A stretch of DNA of 64,000 nucleotides from Solea solea (Eukaryota; Chordata; Actinopteri; Pleuronectiformes; Soleidae), in NCBI RefSeq assembly GCF_958295425.1, contig NC_081143.1, positions 21,029,322 to 21,093,321 on the forward strand, read 5' to 3'. Below are positions 24,263 through 37,700 of the stretch, piece after piece. Below the pieces are notes generated by a model. It worked only from the letters and a program-made list of their open reading frames with translations. It ran no database searches and had not been told where the DNA came from. The position numbers were made by a program, and so were the translations under genes. Numbering within the stretch: position 1 is the stretch's first letter; the number at the start of each line of letters is the position of its first letter.

Positions 24263-27200
24263 ATAGTAGGGTACTATAGTTTAATGATGGACCTTGCCCC
24301 AATCACGTTCACATATTTATCAAGAATAAAGCCCACTTAGGAGGAGAAGGGAGATTGTGTAATTTAACCTTGACCTACGTAACTCTGCAACAAAGTAAGC
24401 TGGCAAAATGTTTTTAACCGAACAGCAATTCATAATGACACATGTATTAGGGCACTCCTCAGAATTCTGACTTTATTTTTTATTTTTTTTGTTTGATTTT
24501 AAGACTGCAATTGAAATCATAATAAAAATACTACTATAAATATTCCAATAACCCCAAAAAAGGCTCAACTTTAAATAAAGGTGTAAGTAAGGAAGATATG
24601 ACGAGGCGCTAGGCCTTCAAGAGCTTTAAAAGTGATTTGTCAAAATCTTCATGTGACCTCTGAGACATACTCAGAGCTTGTATAAAGATGCTAAAACTTG
24701 GATCTACTTTAACACCTGGCAGCTGAATTATTTGTACGTTATAGTTGCGACATGACATAAATAAATAAGGGGGAGAATACAATAAGAAGGCAATAATGCA
24801 ACATTAAAGGGTGCCAACTACCATAAAACAGCAACATCAACAAACCAACTCAAGAAATCTGTATTGATAAATGCTGGAATAAGAAACCCAAAGAAACCCA
24901 AATTAGCATGCTGACATTAGGGCTCTTCACAGGCTGTTTGATAGTAATTAAGCATCTTGGGAAACAAGAAAACTCCCAAAACATTGACTCAGAGGTTGAT
25001 ATTGCTTTCAAAAACCATTGCCATTGTAAAATGCAGGTCATTCAGCCAAGTGGGTCATTTTCTGTTTTCCTCCTCTTGGGTTTCCTTGTTTTTGTATATG
25101 TAAGAACTATGCACAGAATTATCAGTAAAGATGTTTAAGAGCCCAAGCGTAGTAACGTATACCTGAGTGGCAGCCATGTACTAGCCCTGAAATAATAAAT
25201 CGAAGAACAATTGATTAGTGTCTGGTGTAAAGTCACATAATACTTGACCATCAAAGTGATGAAAGCCTGACCTGAAGTGGATCTTGAGTAGTTTGGTTGA
25301 TTTGAAAAGACTGGTTTCTTGAAAATCCTTCATTTTCACTTCATAGGTTGCCACAGGTGGAGTTGAGGCCTCACTCTGTCTGCACACTCATAAATGGGTT
25401 GGTCTGATGATTCACATGAAACATATGCATATAATACATGGAAATATACTCTTTTATGAGCTTTCACTTTGTAAAATACACACTTTACAACAGCACTGGC
25501 AAAACATCAGACCTATAAAAAAAAAAAATTGTGTTTGTGGAAAAATGAGCGGTGCAGTTGTGGATTTACGCCCTAGGTGTGTAAGGGAAAACTTCATTTA
25601 TTGGCATTCTATACATATATTAGCAACTTACACATTCATAGAGAAAAAGCTAAAAACTCATTATAGACCAGCTGTTACTCACAAATCACATTGTCTTACA
25701 ATAAGGCCTTTGTGCAACCTTGGCTCACGTAAGTTCTCTGAGTGTTCTTTCTTGTGTCATTGTTGCTCCTTCATCTGCTGAGGGAAAGGAAAGATAACAC
25801 AGTGGAATACAGTCCTCCCCAAGGTTGTCTCTAGGTATCAGCGGAGGAAGGAGCCGGACATCGTGATCTGTAACATTTTTGCTAAGCTCGGGAGTCATAT
25901 ACCGTAACTCTAAGGCAGAATGAGGGAGCATTCCAAACTGTTAACATCTCTTTGTCACTGAATCCAGAGACTCCATCATCATCTCACCTGATAATCAAAA
26001 TCTCAGCAACAAGGGGTCATCAAAATCATCTCCACCGTCTAAATACAAGAAATACAAGATAATCACTGGTCATTATAATGTCACAGTCACACATTTTGCT
26101 ATAAAAGCTCTTTCTGCCTCAAATGTATGGGGAATTTTGTGAAACCTTTTTTTTTTTTTACAGTATGAGAAGTTGATCTTGATGTTGGTCTTAAGGGGGA
26201 AAAAAAGAGAAGCATCATTTTTTTTTGTTACTAAGAAGGGAGAAAAGCTGACTGGCAAGTGTTTCCATTCACGAGCACACAGCAACATCACACTGGAACA
26301 CCCTGTGTCTAACAGAAGTGCCAATGAATACGAGACTTGTCCTCCACTCACTCTGTGCCACATTAAAACAGTCATGAGAGATTGTGTAATTTAACCTTGA
26401 CCTACGTAACTCTGCAACAAAGTAAGCTGGCAAAATAGTTTTAATGGAACAGCAATTCATGATGACACAAATATTCTTAAAAATATATATACAGACGGTA
26501 TCTATAAGCACAATATCAAGAGAACTATAATGTTCAAATCTGCTAACAGAAAGTACCTTCATGTCTGTTATCCACAGTATACAGAAGAGTATTCGGGCAC
26601 TCCTCAGAATTCTGACTTTATTCTCACAATTCATGCTGTTTTATTATTTTTTTCTTTCTTTCATTTTTTCCTCTGTGATGATGGTGACGCTGAGGGTTTC
26701 AAGGAGGAGTTAGAAGAGGAGGATTCTGACACTTCAGTCTTCCTTCTAGGAGAGTATTGGTCGTTGATGTCTCAATGACTGGCAGGAGTCAAGGCTGGGT
26801 CAGTTTCACTTCAGTGACCTGTGGACAGAGACTATGAGGAGAAAGTAGAAAGCACTGGATCGTTGAGGTTTTTGCACTAAACAAAACAGTGCATCTGTCA
26901 GAATGCAGGAATGAAGGAGTCATGTTTAGTCCAGCATGTTTATATCTGCTCAGGAGTGACAGCAGTCTAACAACACAAACTCACCATTAGGCTTATCATT
27001 CCTCAGTCAAAGAAAAGGAAAGAAAAACAAACAAATATTCTTAGACATCAATATCCACATATCAACAGAAACTACAGCAAGGAAGGTAATCTCCCTAGGT
27101 TATACAATGCAATGGCACCATCTTGTGGCCAAAGCAGAAAACTACACAATGCATTTAAAAGGATTTTATCCGATGTACGCACACAACACTAGCAATGCTG

Positions 27201-28549
27201 TGGTCCAAACAGCACAACATTAACTCACTTATTATCAGACACAAAACTAAAACACACACATAAACATATCATGCTAAGAAATATACTTAACGAGCATCAA
27301 TTAACAATGAACATTGGGGAAAGGATGGACACTTCCTTTCTCGTTATACACTCACACTCCATGAATGGAAACTGGACACCAGAAATAAATATATACTGCT
27401 TTGCATAGACTCCCAATTTCAACTTTGGCTAAGTATTGACTCCAGGGGTTCACCTTGAGGCAGGTGCTCTAGGACACTCTGGGCAGTACAGGCCCACTGG
27501 CATCATTTCATTGGCTGTATTAACATGAAGAAATATCTGACAGAACCAGACTGAAAAATGGGTGTCCATTTGCTTCAGCTGGTTGGGGTGAAAGGGAAAA
27601 AATGGGGGACAGAGGAGAGGTGGGGGACAGAAAGAAGAGAGACCAAGAGCAGATAGTCAAGTTACAGGTTTAGACAGGACATTTCTGAATCACTTATGGC
27701 ATGTTAATAGTACTACAACTGCTTTATATAAACCTACATATAAAACAACATTCCTTGTGACATGTATCAAAGCACTTAATATCATAATAAACTGTCCTTG
27801 TCCCACAATTATTTTAAATTCCAAATTTCAGACCTGTCATGAAAAGACAAATTAAATTTTAAGGTTGATTGTTTGTCATGAGTTTCTTGGTGTTTATTAT
27901 CCAGAGAAGCTGAGAATCTTTCAGGACGATTTTGAAGTGTTTTTTAAAGTGATTATATTTGTCAGAAACTCTAGAAGATTCTAGAAGTGCATTGAGCTCC
28001 TGCAGGTTCACTGTTGTTGGTTTTATGCTGCAGCATCAGGTGGATAAAGTGCAGTGTTAATATCACACAGTATAATATATAAATATAACAATATCAATTC
28101 TGAAATAGTGCTATACATTAATCAAACAGTGAATCACTACCAACAAAAGTGAACATTTCTGTCTGACTACATAAAGACAGAGGGATGTGTTTCACTTTCA
28201 TAATATTCTTTTCATTCTTTGCCATGGTGCATAGTTAAAAAGCAGCAGGAATTGATGCTATATTTACAAATATATCACTATAACCCCACACAGTAATGAT
28301 AAAAGTTTAAATAATGTGCATTCATCTAAATAACAAAAAAAAGTGATGCAGACATTTAGATGAAGACTTTATTGTTTATTCCACAGTGTCACAGCGTTTC
28401 AATCTCTTACATTACTTTCTTTAAAGGGTCACCTTCTTTTAAGTAATCAAAAAATGCCTAAAGGGCATCGTGAAAGTGTGCAGTAAAATTGCAAGAATAG
28501 CACTGAATGACCTCAGCTATATCAGGTCAGGTGCTTAAAAAAAACAAAA

Positions 28550-29010
28550 ACAGCGAATCAACCTCCTCCATCTCACCCTGTTCTCTGTATCCCTCTCTCA
28601 CACCAACTAACTTCATGTCCTCTTTCACTACATCCATAAACCTTCTCTTTGGTCTTTTTCTAGACCTCCTGCCTGGCAGTTCCAAACCCAGCATCCTTCT
28701 ACCAATATACTCACTATCCCTCTAATCTCCACCTCTCGAGCTTTTCCTCCACCTGGTCTCTGCTCTCACCACAGATCACAATGTCATCTGCAAACATCAT
28801 AGTCCCTGGAGATTCCTGTCTAACCTCATCTGTCAGTGTGTTCATCACCACCGCAAACAAGAAGGGACCTCAGAGCCGAACCCTGATGTAGTCCCACCTC
28901 CACCTTGAACTTCTCCGTCACACCTACAGCACACCTCACCGCTGTCTCACAGTTGGCATACATGTCCTGCACCAGTCTAACATACTTCTCTGCCACAACA
29001 TGCGCAGAAC
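28550..29010 (-). mobile_element. RTE-like LINE reverse transcriptase fragment
   Basis: On the minus strand one frame reads TMMFADDIVICGESRDQVEE then KLERWR before a stop. FADD is the reverse transcriptase active-site box and the following residues resemble RTE-type fish LINEs. Frames are broken on both sides, so it is a dead fragment. It sits in a block (28492-29040) absent from the B-C spacer. Confidence 0.75.
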
Positions 29011-29290
29011 TAACATGTTTAAATCATCATTTATTCCTACAGCAATCAGTCTCTTTAATAGTGAATCAAATATCACACTTGTTCTATTGTTGTGTTTAAT
29101 ATTGTTACTTGTGATGTGGTACTAATTATTTTATATGTCATATGTGTAAATATGTGAATGCTAGCTGTAACCCAAATTGCCCCTCAGGGATAATAAAGAC
29201 ACATTGAACCTTGATCTTATAAGAGTTGCATGAAAAAATGCTAAAATACAAAAAAAAGGAGAAAAGGAAAGTTCCTTTTCTGGAGTTGCT

Positions 29291-31734
29291 CTACCACGAA
29301 ATATAATACACGGCGACCAACCCCTCCAGGCCCAAACATGTTGGCCTGTGTTCATCTGTTCCACACTCTGCGTCTGTGGGCCAGTACTCGATCCAGGTTC
29401 CCTTGCTGAGCACATACTGATCCCTGTGGGGAGAGAAGCAATCACATGGATGCTGGTATGCACACTGTAAGAACACAGTGGGAAGTCCTCCCACAAAAAA
29501 AATAAACAAACAAAAGAATATATGAAGAAAAATATGTGTATACGTATAGACTTAAAGATTCAGGAGATTTTTGTTGATGTCATTTACTCTTTTTTTTTTT
29601 ACATTAAAAAAGTTTAATGTGGCATTTAATGTGTATATGCTGCACCTGTGTATACAGCAGCAGCACAGGGTTGGGCAGAGGCAAGAAGCATTTATACCAT
29701 CAAACTACAGAGCAATATACTTGACTTCTGAAACGTGTTGTGGGCCCTTATTGGTGTTTGTAGTCATCCAAATCACATCTGGTGTGCAGCATGATAATGT
29801 TGCCGGCTGACACAAGCTCTAACCACCACAGTTTGTTTAGTATGACACTCATTGATAGAACAGGAGTATAAAGAACACATTTGATCACACAAAAAACTTA
29901 CGGTTGGTCCTTGTGAATATCCTCTGATGTGCCCATGATGAGATACGTTTTGCCTTTAACCAGATCTACAGCCTCCCTGCAGTGAGGGTAACTGAGGAAT
30001 TTGCGTAGTTTACCCAGGGGACCAACATCATGAGTTCCTGTTTTTTTAAATACACCAGAAGAGAAAGAAGAGAATTCTGGATCAAACACACATCTTAAGC
30101 ATTAGTGTAAAACATGATTATCATTTTCCCATATCTCCCAAATGGATTCAAAAGGATAAGTTGAAAATGGCTTTACTTTTAGCCAAGAAGAAGATGAGGG
30201 GATTTAAACCCCTCATGTATAATGTGATACATTTGAGGCTGTTCACACCCACCGTCTTTGATCACTTCCATTATCTGCATTGTGTAAATATCAGCAGTCA
30301 AACCATCGATGAATTCTTCCAGTCTCACTTTGTAAGCTGAGGACAGATAAGTGGCAGATGATGATTATGAACCTCTTCTTATACAAACATTCTGGTCATT
30401 TATAGTTAAAATAATGCAGATCATTCACACTCAGTCTTACCAAAAACTATTTTGCTGGTGGGTGAAGTCTCAGTGAATATAGCTGTGCGCACCTCAGTGC
30501 TGATTTTACCCTTCTTCTGCATGCTGCAGTTCTCTGGAAATAAACAGCAGACACACAGGAAAGATACAAACAATAACATAAGTACATGCTAATGTGTCTC
30601 ATACTGTAGATGCACTGTATGATTGTGTGAATGGGTGTTTAAATTGGTGTGAATCAGCATCAGGATTTCAGAGGGAGGAGACAGCGATGGAAAAGTCTCT
30701 GTCACTCCAGGTTCAGCGCTGTGCAATGTTGGTGGAGCATGTTGAAGAGGCATGAGGGGGCCCTGATTATGGGGGGCTTTATAGGTGAGAAGAATGATTT
30801 GGAATTGAATATGATATGGTACAGAGAGCCAGTGTGTGTAATGAAATGATCACAAGAGTGGATGTGAGTGAGGAGGCATGCTGCGGCGTTGTGTAGTTTA
30901 TTTAGGACTTTTCATGAATGATTAGAGGTTATTGACAAAGACTAAACCTACGCTGTGGATGTGTGGGGTGAGAGAGAGAGGGCAGTTGCTGACAGTGGGA
31001 GAAAAGGTGAGAAATATACAGTCTGCCCTCCATCTTGTGTGCCGCGTTCTGGCATGTGTGGGAATGTGAGTGTACATGTTGTGAATGAGGGTGACTCCCT
31101 CTGGATCTCCTCCCTCCTTAGCCCTCCTCACCACTGGTAAGCCTCTGCCCTACAGATTCCTACTCCTATTATAGTTATTATATGGCGTTTAAATTTTACA
31201 TGTTCAATTGGAATAAAGATTATTGTTGGATGGAACCACGTCTCTGGTTCCTTGCCTTGGTATAATGAACCTTTGTGCCCTTATGTAGGTAGTTTTGATC
31301 TTTTTCATCTGCAGATGAAATACTTTCTCTGGGGGTTAACATCTACAGGGTGGCATTGTCAGAGCTTTACTACTGACCAAAATGTGAAAAACCTATCCTC
31401 CTAGTGGAGTGTGTGGCAGAGGTGACTTGGTAGGAATGTAGATCTGGACATCATGTGTGTGTGACCGTGGAAGTGGCGATCATGACGACGTCTAGTGTTT
31501 CTGAGGGCGAGTATTTAGAGGATGAGGAGGTGACGTTGTAAACGGCAGAATGATCAGTTCTTTTTTGAAGCATGATATTAGTAGTTATTATGAGTTCCTT
31601 CAGTACTTTCAGCTGCATCTTCAGAGAGACACTATAGTGTTTACCTTCAGCACATGTGCATTCTCCATCTCTACAGAACCTCAGCAGCTGCCCAGCTTTC
31701 CTCTCTGGATGGTAGAATTTCACACATTGTGTTT
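29291..31734 (-). CDS. c3: C3 copy B exons 39-43: anchor and C345C, complete 3' end
   Basis: Exons 31645-31734, 30441-30533, 30253-30336, 29902-30037 and 29291-29423. Residues particular to B: LRFC in exon 39, TAIFTE in exon 40, SKG in exon 43. The last exon reads [41 protein letters not shown] then stop. Human C3 ends VFGCPN; that final Cys has no counterpart here. Confidence 0.92.
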
Positions 31735-34700
31735 CTGCAATGATAAAGACACCCATTGATGAAATGTGCATTCAATCCAACACTGTTAACACTGCTAATC
31801 TGTCTATGTACTCTCTATCCAGATCTATCCAAGTGTCTTTAAGGCTTACGGTCATAATATTCATAGACAGACACAGCCGCTGGTTGCATGACGCCCACTT
31901 TCAGAGTCTGGTGGATCCTAAAAGTGATCTTCTCTGATCGTGTGTGAGAAACCTGTGGAGAAATGTAAAGCAAAGATGAGAAGTGAGGTTGTCTGAGAGG
32001 TCCGGGACAATATGCTTTTATCACAATACTCGGGTGCTGATTCAATTTAAAAGTTGTCATTGTGATTTATTGTGATTCTACAAGTATAGTAAGTCACTAG
32101 TATCAATAATTACAACCTTATTTTCCTCAAACCTAATTTGAATGATACATTTTCTTAAGACAATAACCCATGGAAGATATTTCCAAAATCAATGCACATC
32201 ACGTGACGGTCAATCAGTCTGATATTTAGCTGAACTGAATTGGACAGCAGTTTGGAATTTGTACATTTAAGTTAACTGCTATATTTAACTGCCCCTGCTA
32301 ATAATAAAAAAAAAATACAATGAAGCCAAGTAGAAAATAAGTGTTTCTTAGCTTTGGCTACTCATTAAAATAATAATGCAATGCCGAGAGATTCTGACAC
32401 AGTACAAATGTTCAAATAAAATTGAAAAATGTCTTTTAAAACCCTGGATTGCAAAACACACTGATTTTTTAATAATCTTAATTACATTTTGTATTGCTTT
32501 TTCTATTTTTTCACTCCTATTGTCTAATGTCTTACCTTGTCCAGGTAGAAGATCAGTGAACCTCTCTCTGACAGAACTGTGTCCATCTCATATTTTGCAA
32601 TGGTACGGGCGCGTCCTTTGGCCAACTAGACACAAGCATACAGAGTCAGAGACCTTTGAAAGCCATGAACATCTTGTTTTTTCATGTTCATTGACCTTTG
32701 AATTGTAAGTGAGTGTGTGTGTGTAAAAATCTTACTAAGTCCAGGTCATTTGTGTTGACAGTGAAGCCAGTTAGTAAGCCAATATCCAAGATTGACATAG
32801 TTGCATCGTGATCCTTGTCCTTATATCTGTGCAATAAATGGACACATTTAATTGAAAAATATGAAGAACACAATCGTGTTGAGAAAGACGTGAAGTAATA
32901 AAGCATTAAAGGTCCAGTGTGTAAGAATTACTGACATCCCAGTCACATCAGGAAACTACTGTGGCTGATGAATACCACAAAGAATGTACACACTCATTCA
33001 CAACGCTCTCATTTCTTTGGTGCGCTTCATTGTACAGTTTTAGCATGACTCAGCTCAACTCGACTCTTCACTGAAAACGTGTTAATCTCCAACATTTAGC
33101 AAGGACATTTCTAAAATCTCAATATTTAACAGAAGTGATAGCACTGCTGAAAGCTGGCGATCATGAGCAGAATCACAAACTGTTCAGCTGTATTTTAGTT
33201 CAGTGACAGAGTCTGAGGAAGTACTGAATTCATCTTTTGAATTAAATGATTCTAATGATTCAGTACACGGAAAACAACTGCTTTACAAGTCACTAGTTTG
33301 TGTGTATAAAACGATGTCACAGGCGTTTCATGCAGCTGTGCTATGATGACCCTGCCCACGTTGAGGAGATACTACAGTAATGGAAAACAACTTTTCTGAT
33401 TCCAAACTGAGTAGAGCCGAGTCATACGACAACTGAATAATGTTAAATGTTTTTTCTTTCTTTTTTTGTAGTTAGGTTATGTATTGGCTTTATGTGGGAG
33501 AAGTCATTCACAACTGTTTAACCAATCTCTCAAAATGTGAAATTATGGGCTGCTGTTGAAACTAAAACATAAAGCAAGGCCTTTGCTTTAAGTACATATA
33601 AAAGGCTTTTTCTAAGGCTGCAAAAATGTGATTTTATACTGATGGGTAGTATATGAACTTTTGTCAATGAGCCCTCTTAAATGTTTCACACTGGACCTTT
33701 TAAACCAGCATCATTTCTGAGCCATACTTACAAAACGTCTATTCTCAGTTTGTATATCGCCTCATCCTCATCCATTTTCTCTGGAAAAGCAAGAAACCAG
33801 ATGAGCATGTAATCTTTTGTCATGGCACAGAATCATTTTCAAATGGTAGAGGGCATAAAATGACCTGGGATGAGCTCCACTGACAAGTTAAACTTCTGAC
33901 AGTCACTCTCGTTTTCCATCGGCAGAGCGTAATACTGTGACACCATCTGTTAACACAGGAACATGTATTCATAAATGACTGAAAACAGAAACATGCTTTA
34001 TTTACCTTCAGTGTTGCTTCTCCAGTTCCTGTCGCAGTCACTTTAACATCCTGGTTTATATCATTGAACTGTGAGGAGCAAAATAAAAACAAAAGAAACC
34101 AGATGATCAGAAAAACAGGATTGATGACAACCACTGACAGAGTGTGTGACAGAGCGTGCACGCTCACTTTTGATGTTCTGGTCGTGTGGTGGTTGTTCCT
34201 GTTGAAGTTGATCTTCTCTGGCTTGGCCCTGCCAGGCAAATGGATGTCCACGTTCAGATCATACTCTGGTTCTTTAGCATTAGCCCAGTATTCTGCTACA
34301 GCCTGGTACACTATCATCGTAGCCTGGACAGAAAAACAACAGTAATAAAACGTCCATTGAGCTGCAAGTTTTGTAAGAAAAAAAAGAGATAGAGGTCAAG
34401 TTGGGATGTCCTGTTACCTGAGTTGAGCCATAGCCTCCACCATCCTTCTGCTGTTTGTTGAACCATCTCACAATAGGTCTAGCATCTTCAAAGGCCTTTA
34501 TTAACAGAAGGTGAGAAAAGGTTTGAAGCACACCATATAAACTAACCAAACCATCATTGTGATATTTAGATCTGTATTAAACAGCCCACTCTCTCCTGAG
34601 CAATTCATGATAAAGATTCAATGTGGGTTACATCCAAAGAGAATAATGATTCTCCTGGGCCCCGAGTGAACTTCCCAAGACTCACCTTGGCTTTGACCAG

Positions 34701-37700
34701 AGCAAGAAGAGCATAAGCTGTGGCCTCTGATGTATAAACACGTCCTTTAGGAACATTCCAGTGGGACAACTCTGTAAGAAAAACACAGGCAAAGAACGTT
34801 GTTTTGTTATGGGGTAGAACTTGTGCCGAATGTCATCTGATATGGAATATTTAATCTCACATTCTGACCTGCAGACATGAGCGCTCAAATTGTAAAGGCC
34901 AATTTAGATATTATGACAATTAAAATAGTGTCAAAAACTGTTTTAATAGAGGTTAATATTCCTGAAAAAGATTGTGTGAACCACAGAATATTTTTTCTCT
35001 TGTATTGGAGAACTGTAACTGCACCTGGGGAAGCAAACTTGTACAGGATCTCTCTGTTCAGTTTGTCTTGGTTGGCCAGAGCGTATGATGACATGGCTAC
35101 AGCATATGGGTTGGTGAGTCTGGGCAAACGCTTCTCCAGGTAGGCCACGGCTTTGTCAATACTTCCAGGCAGACTCTGGACATCAGGAAAACAAGAAACA
35201 GAGAAATGATGGGAGGACTGAGTGTGACAGGAGAACAGATAAACAAGTAAGCAGTGCAAACATGGGGGGCGCGGTGAGAGGCAGGCACTTGAACAAAAAC
35301 ACAACTTAACAACACAACAAACAAATGGCTGCTCCTCAAATGTGAAAAGTGAACAGTAGGTCAGTCAAGCTTTAATTTATATCTTATTGCCTTTGTTTTA
35401 TGTGCATTAGGTGAAAAACAAATAATCTCTGCTTGGTCCATCACTTATGTGGAGTGAGTATGTGATCACAGTGGTGTAATACAATGCATGCAGGTGAGGT
35501 ACTCACACTAACTGTGTCAGCACATAGCTGGCGTGACTCCTGCATGGCGATGAGGCAGAAGGCCGTCATGGAGGCATCTGAATCTGCACCATACTGCACA
35601 CACATGCACACAGAAAATGTTTCAATTTGAATTGAAAAGTGTGACATAATCTTTTTTCATCTCAATGAGCTTTTTGTCATTGATGATGTCACTGGAATGA
35701 GTTCACGCACACGTATCGCTCCGTGGATCACCCTTCCGACTTCTCTAAACATGCCATCATGTTGCTGTGCATTGAGAATCAGAAACTTGACAGCGTCACA
35801 GATCACATTCTTCTGCATTTCCACCAGGTTGTAGGACATGGCAAACACCTTGACCACATAAGCTGTGAGCCTTTGAGAGAGAGGAGAGTGGATGACTGTT
35901 TACTTACATTAAACACATGAAAAATACACCCATGCTCACACAGTCAGAGATAGACGAGGATGTGGAAACATTTGCATATGAGCTCATTTATATTTGAACG
36001 TCTCACCAGGTGTTACTCTTGGCCCTGGTCCACACTGCAAAAGATCCATCTTTCAGTCGGTAGGCCAGCTCATTCTTGTAGCCTGGATGCAAACAAAACA
36101 CATTTTTTGATATTCAGTCCATGCATCATACATGTATGTTAGTTTGAAGAGTCCTGCTCAAATGACTGCTTCATTGAAGGAGCCCTGAAAATCTCTTTTT
36201 TCTTTGATGAGAGCATATTTGTCAGATGGTAATTTTGTTTGTTTAAAAGGCAGAAAATGTTTGAGTATGTGTCTCTGTGCCAAAATCAGATGGTGTCAGT
36301 GTCATCATTGTAGCTCTGTAGATCTGTACAGGAGTAGTTTGTTGTCTACCACACTGTTTGTTTTGACACCAAACTTGCTTCTCGGGGGGAGGGGGTGCAG
36401 TATGGGGTAGGGTAGGATAACTGTCAAAAAGATACGACTTTAAAAAAATATGAACCCACAGTTATGAGTACGATTCAAAAAGATACGACTTCAAAAAAAA
36501 AAAAAAAATGAACCCACAGTTAGTACGAATTTGCAGCTGTCACATAACTCTCAATACGTCACAGGGGACCCAGGCATTGTGTATCGAGCAGAAGATTCAT
36601 CGATGTCACACACTGCACATGCATTCAAAGCCAGCACCAAGCTATTGCTGAGATGAACGAGGAAGAATTATTAAATTAGTAATAAATTAGTAAAATAAAA
36701 AATGGATATTCAACTGACATTCGCTCCAGATGTAGCGGAACTCCCCTCCGTTTCCACCCAGTGATAGCTGCATGATCACGACTCGATCAATGCCCGACCC
36801 ATCGCTCGTAATTACCGCGGTCTCATTTAGATCCTGTGACCTAATCCCGTCAACAACAGGGCTTAAAGATTTCAGGCACAAAACTTTATGATGCATTTAA
36901 TTTGACGTTACACCAAAAACAGAGAAGATGACGTTGTAAACTTTAGATATAATAACCCAAACAAAGAATATAGACTGAGCCAGAAACAAAGACAGGGACA
37001 TAATGTCTGTTTGTTTACGTTTACGGTTTGTGCAGTTTCCGTGTGGATATTTAGCGACTTCACAGACCCCCGGCGACTCAACACCGTCAATATCCTACAC
37101 CGTGATCCGATATGATCCTATATGATCCTGTCGGTGTCATGTCTGTCCGGCGGCAGGATTGGGAAATCCCACATTTAGGGGCCGCCCACACGTTTGCGTG
37201 GAGACAGAGAATACGCTGCTCAGAAAGTCGGTAGATTTGTCGCTAGTCGCTTTTTTAATACATTTAATAAAAAAGTCCCCCAATATAATGATAGGGGAAA
37301 CACTGATATTCTTTGTGATCTCACCGGTCTTGATATGCTGGAGGGCCTCATTTCGTTTCTGAAAGCCCACAGTTTCCCACTGGTTAGTTTTGTCCAAATA
37401 CATGGTTGCGATGACAGATAGACTCATGTAGATCATGCTCTGCTCTCCACAGCCGCTTCGCTGCTTGATCAATGAACCCATCAATTTCCCACTAATCACG
37501 TTCTCCACCAATGGACCAACTTCACTCCCTGCACATGCATAACCAGACAAATCAAAACATTATCAATCAACAGGAAGACACAAGCAAAAAAATACAATGT
37601 CATCTCCTGATTAGATCAATACTGTATTAAAAAACAAAGCACATTGATTTGACCGTGTAAGTCTGTAATGTTTAAAATGCAGAATGTGATATCCCACCTG

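Larger units (their letters stand above)
22990..29290. other. Spacer between C3 copies A and B
   Basis: No gene recognised. It holds an inverted-repeat MITE (24001-24262), a partly duplicated segment (24351-24478 against 26377-26622), and an RTE-like LINE fragment (28550-29010). Small open frames exist, for example minus 25725-25931 and an acidic stretch on plus at 26690-26778, but they match nothing I know and lack supporting splice or promoter signals. The rest is AT-rich sequence without visible structure. Confidence 0.7.

Noticed and set aside
26530..26778. Acidic plus-strand frame (EELEEEDSDTS) as a gene
   Set aside because: Single short frame, no similarity recognised, no splice or promoter support; its persistence in the other spacer is explained by duplication.
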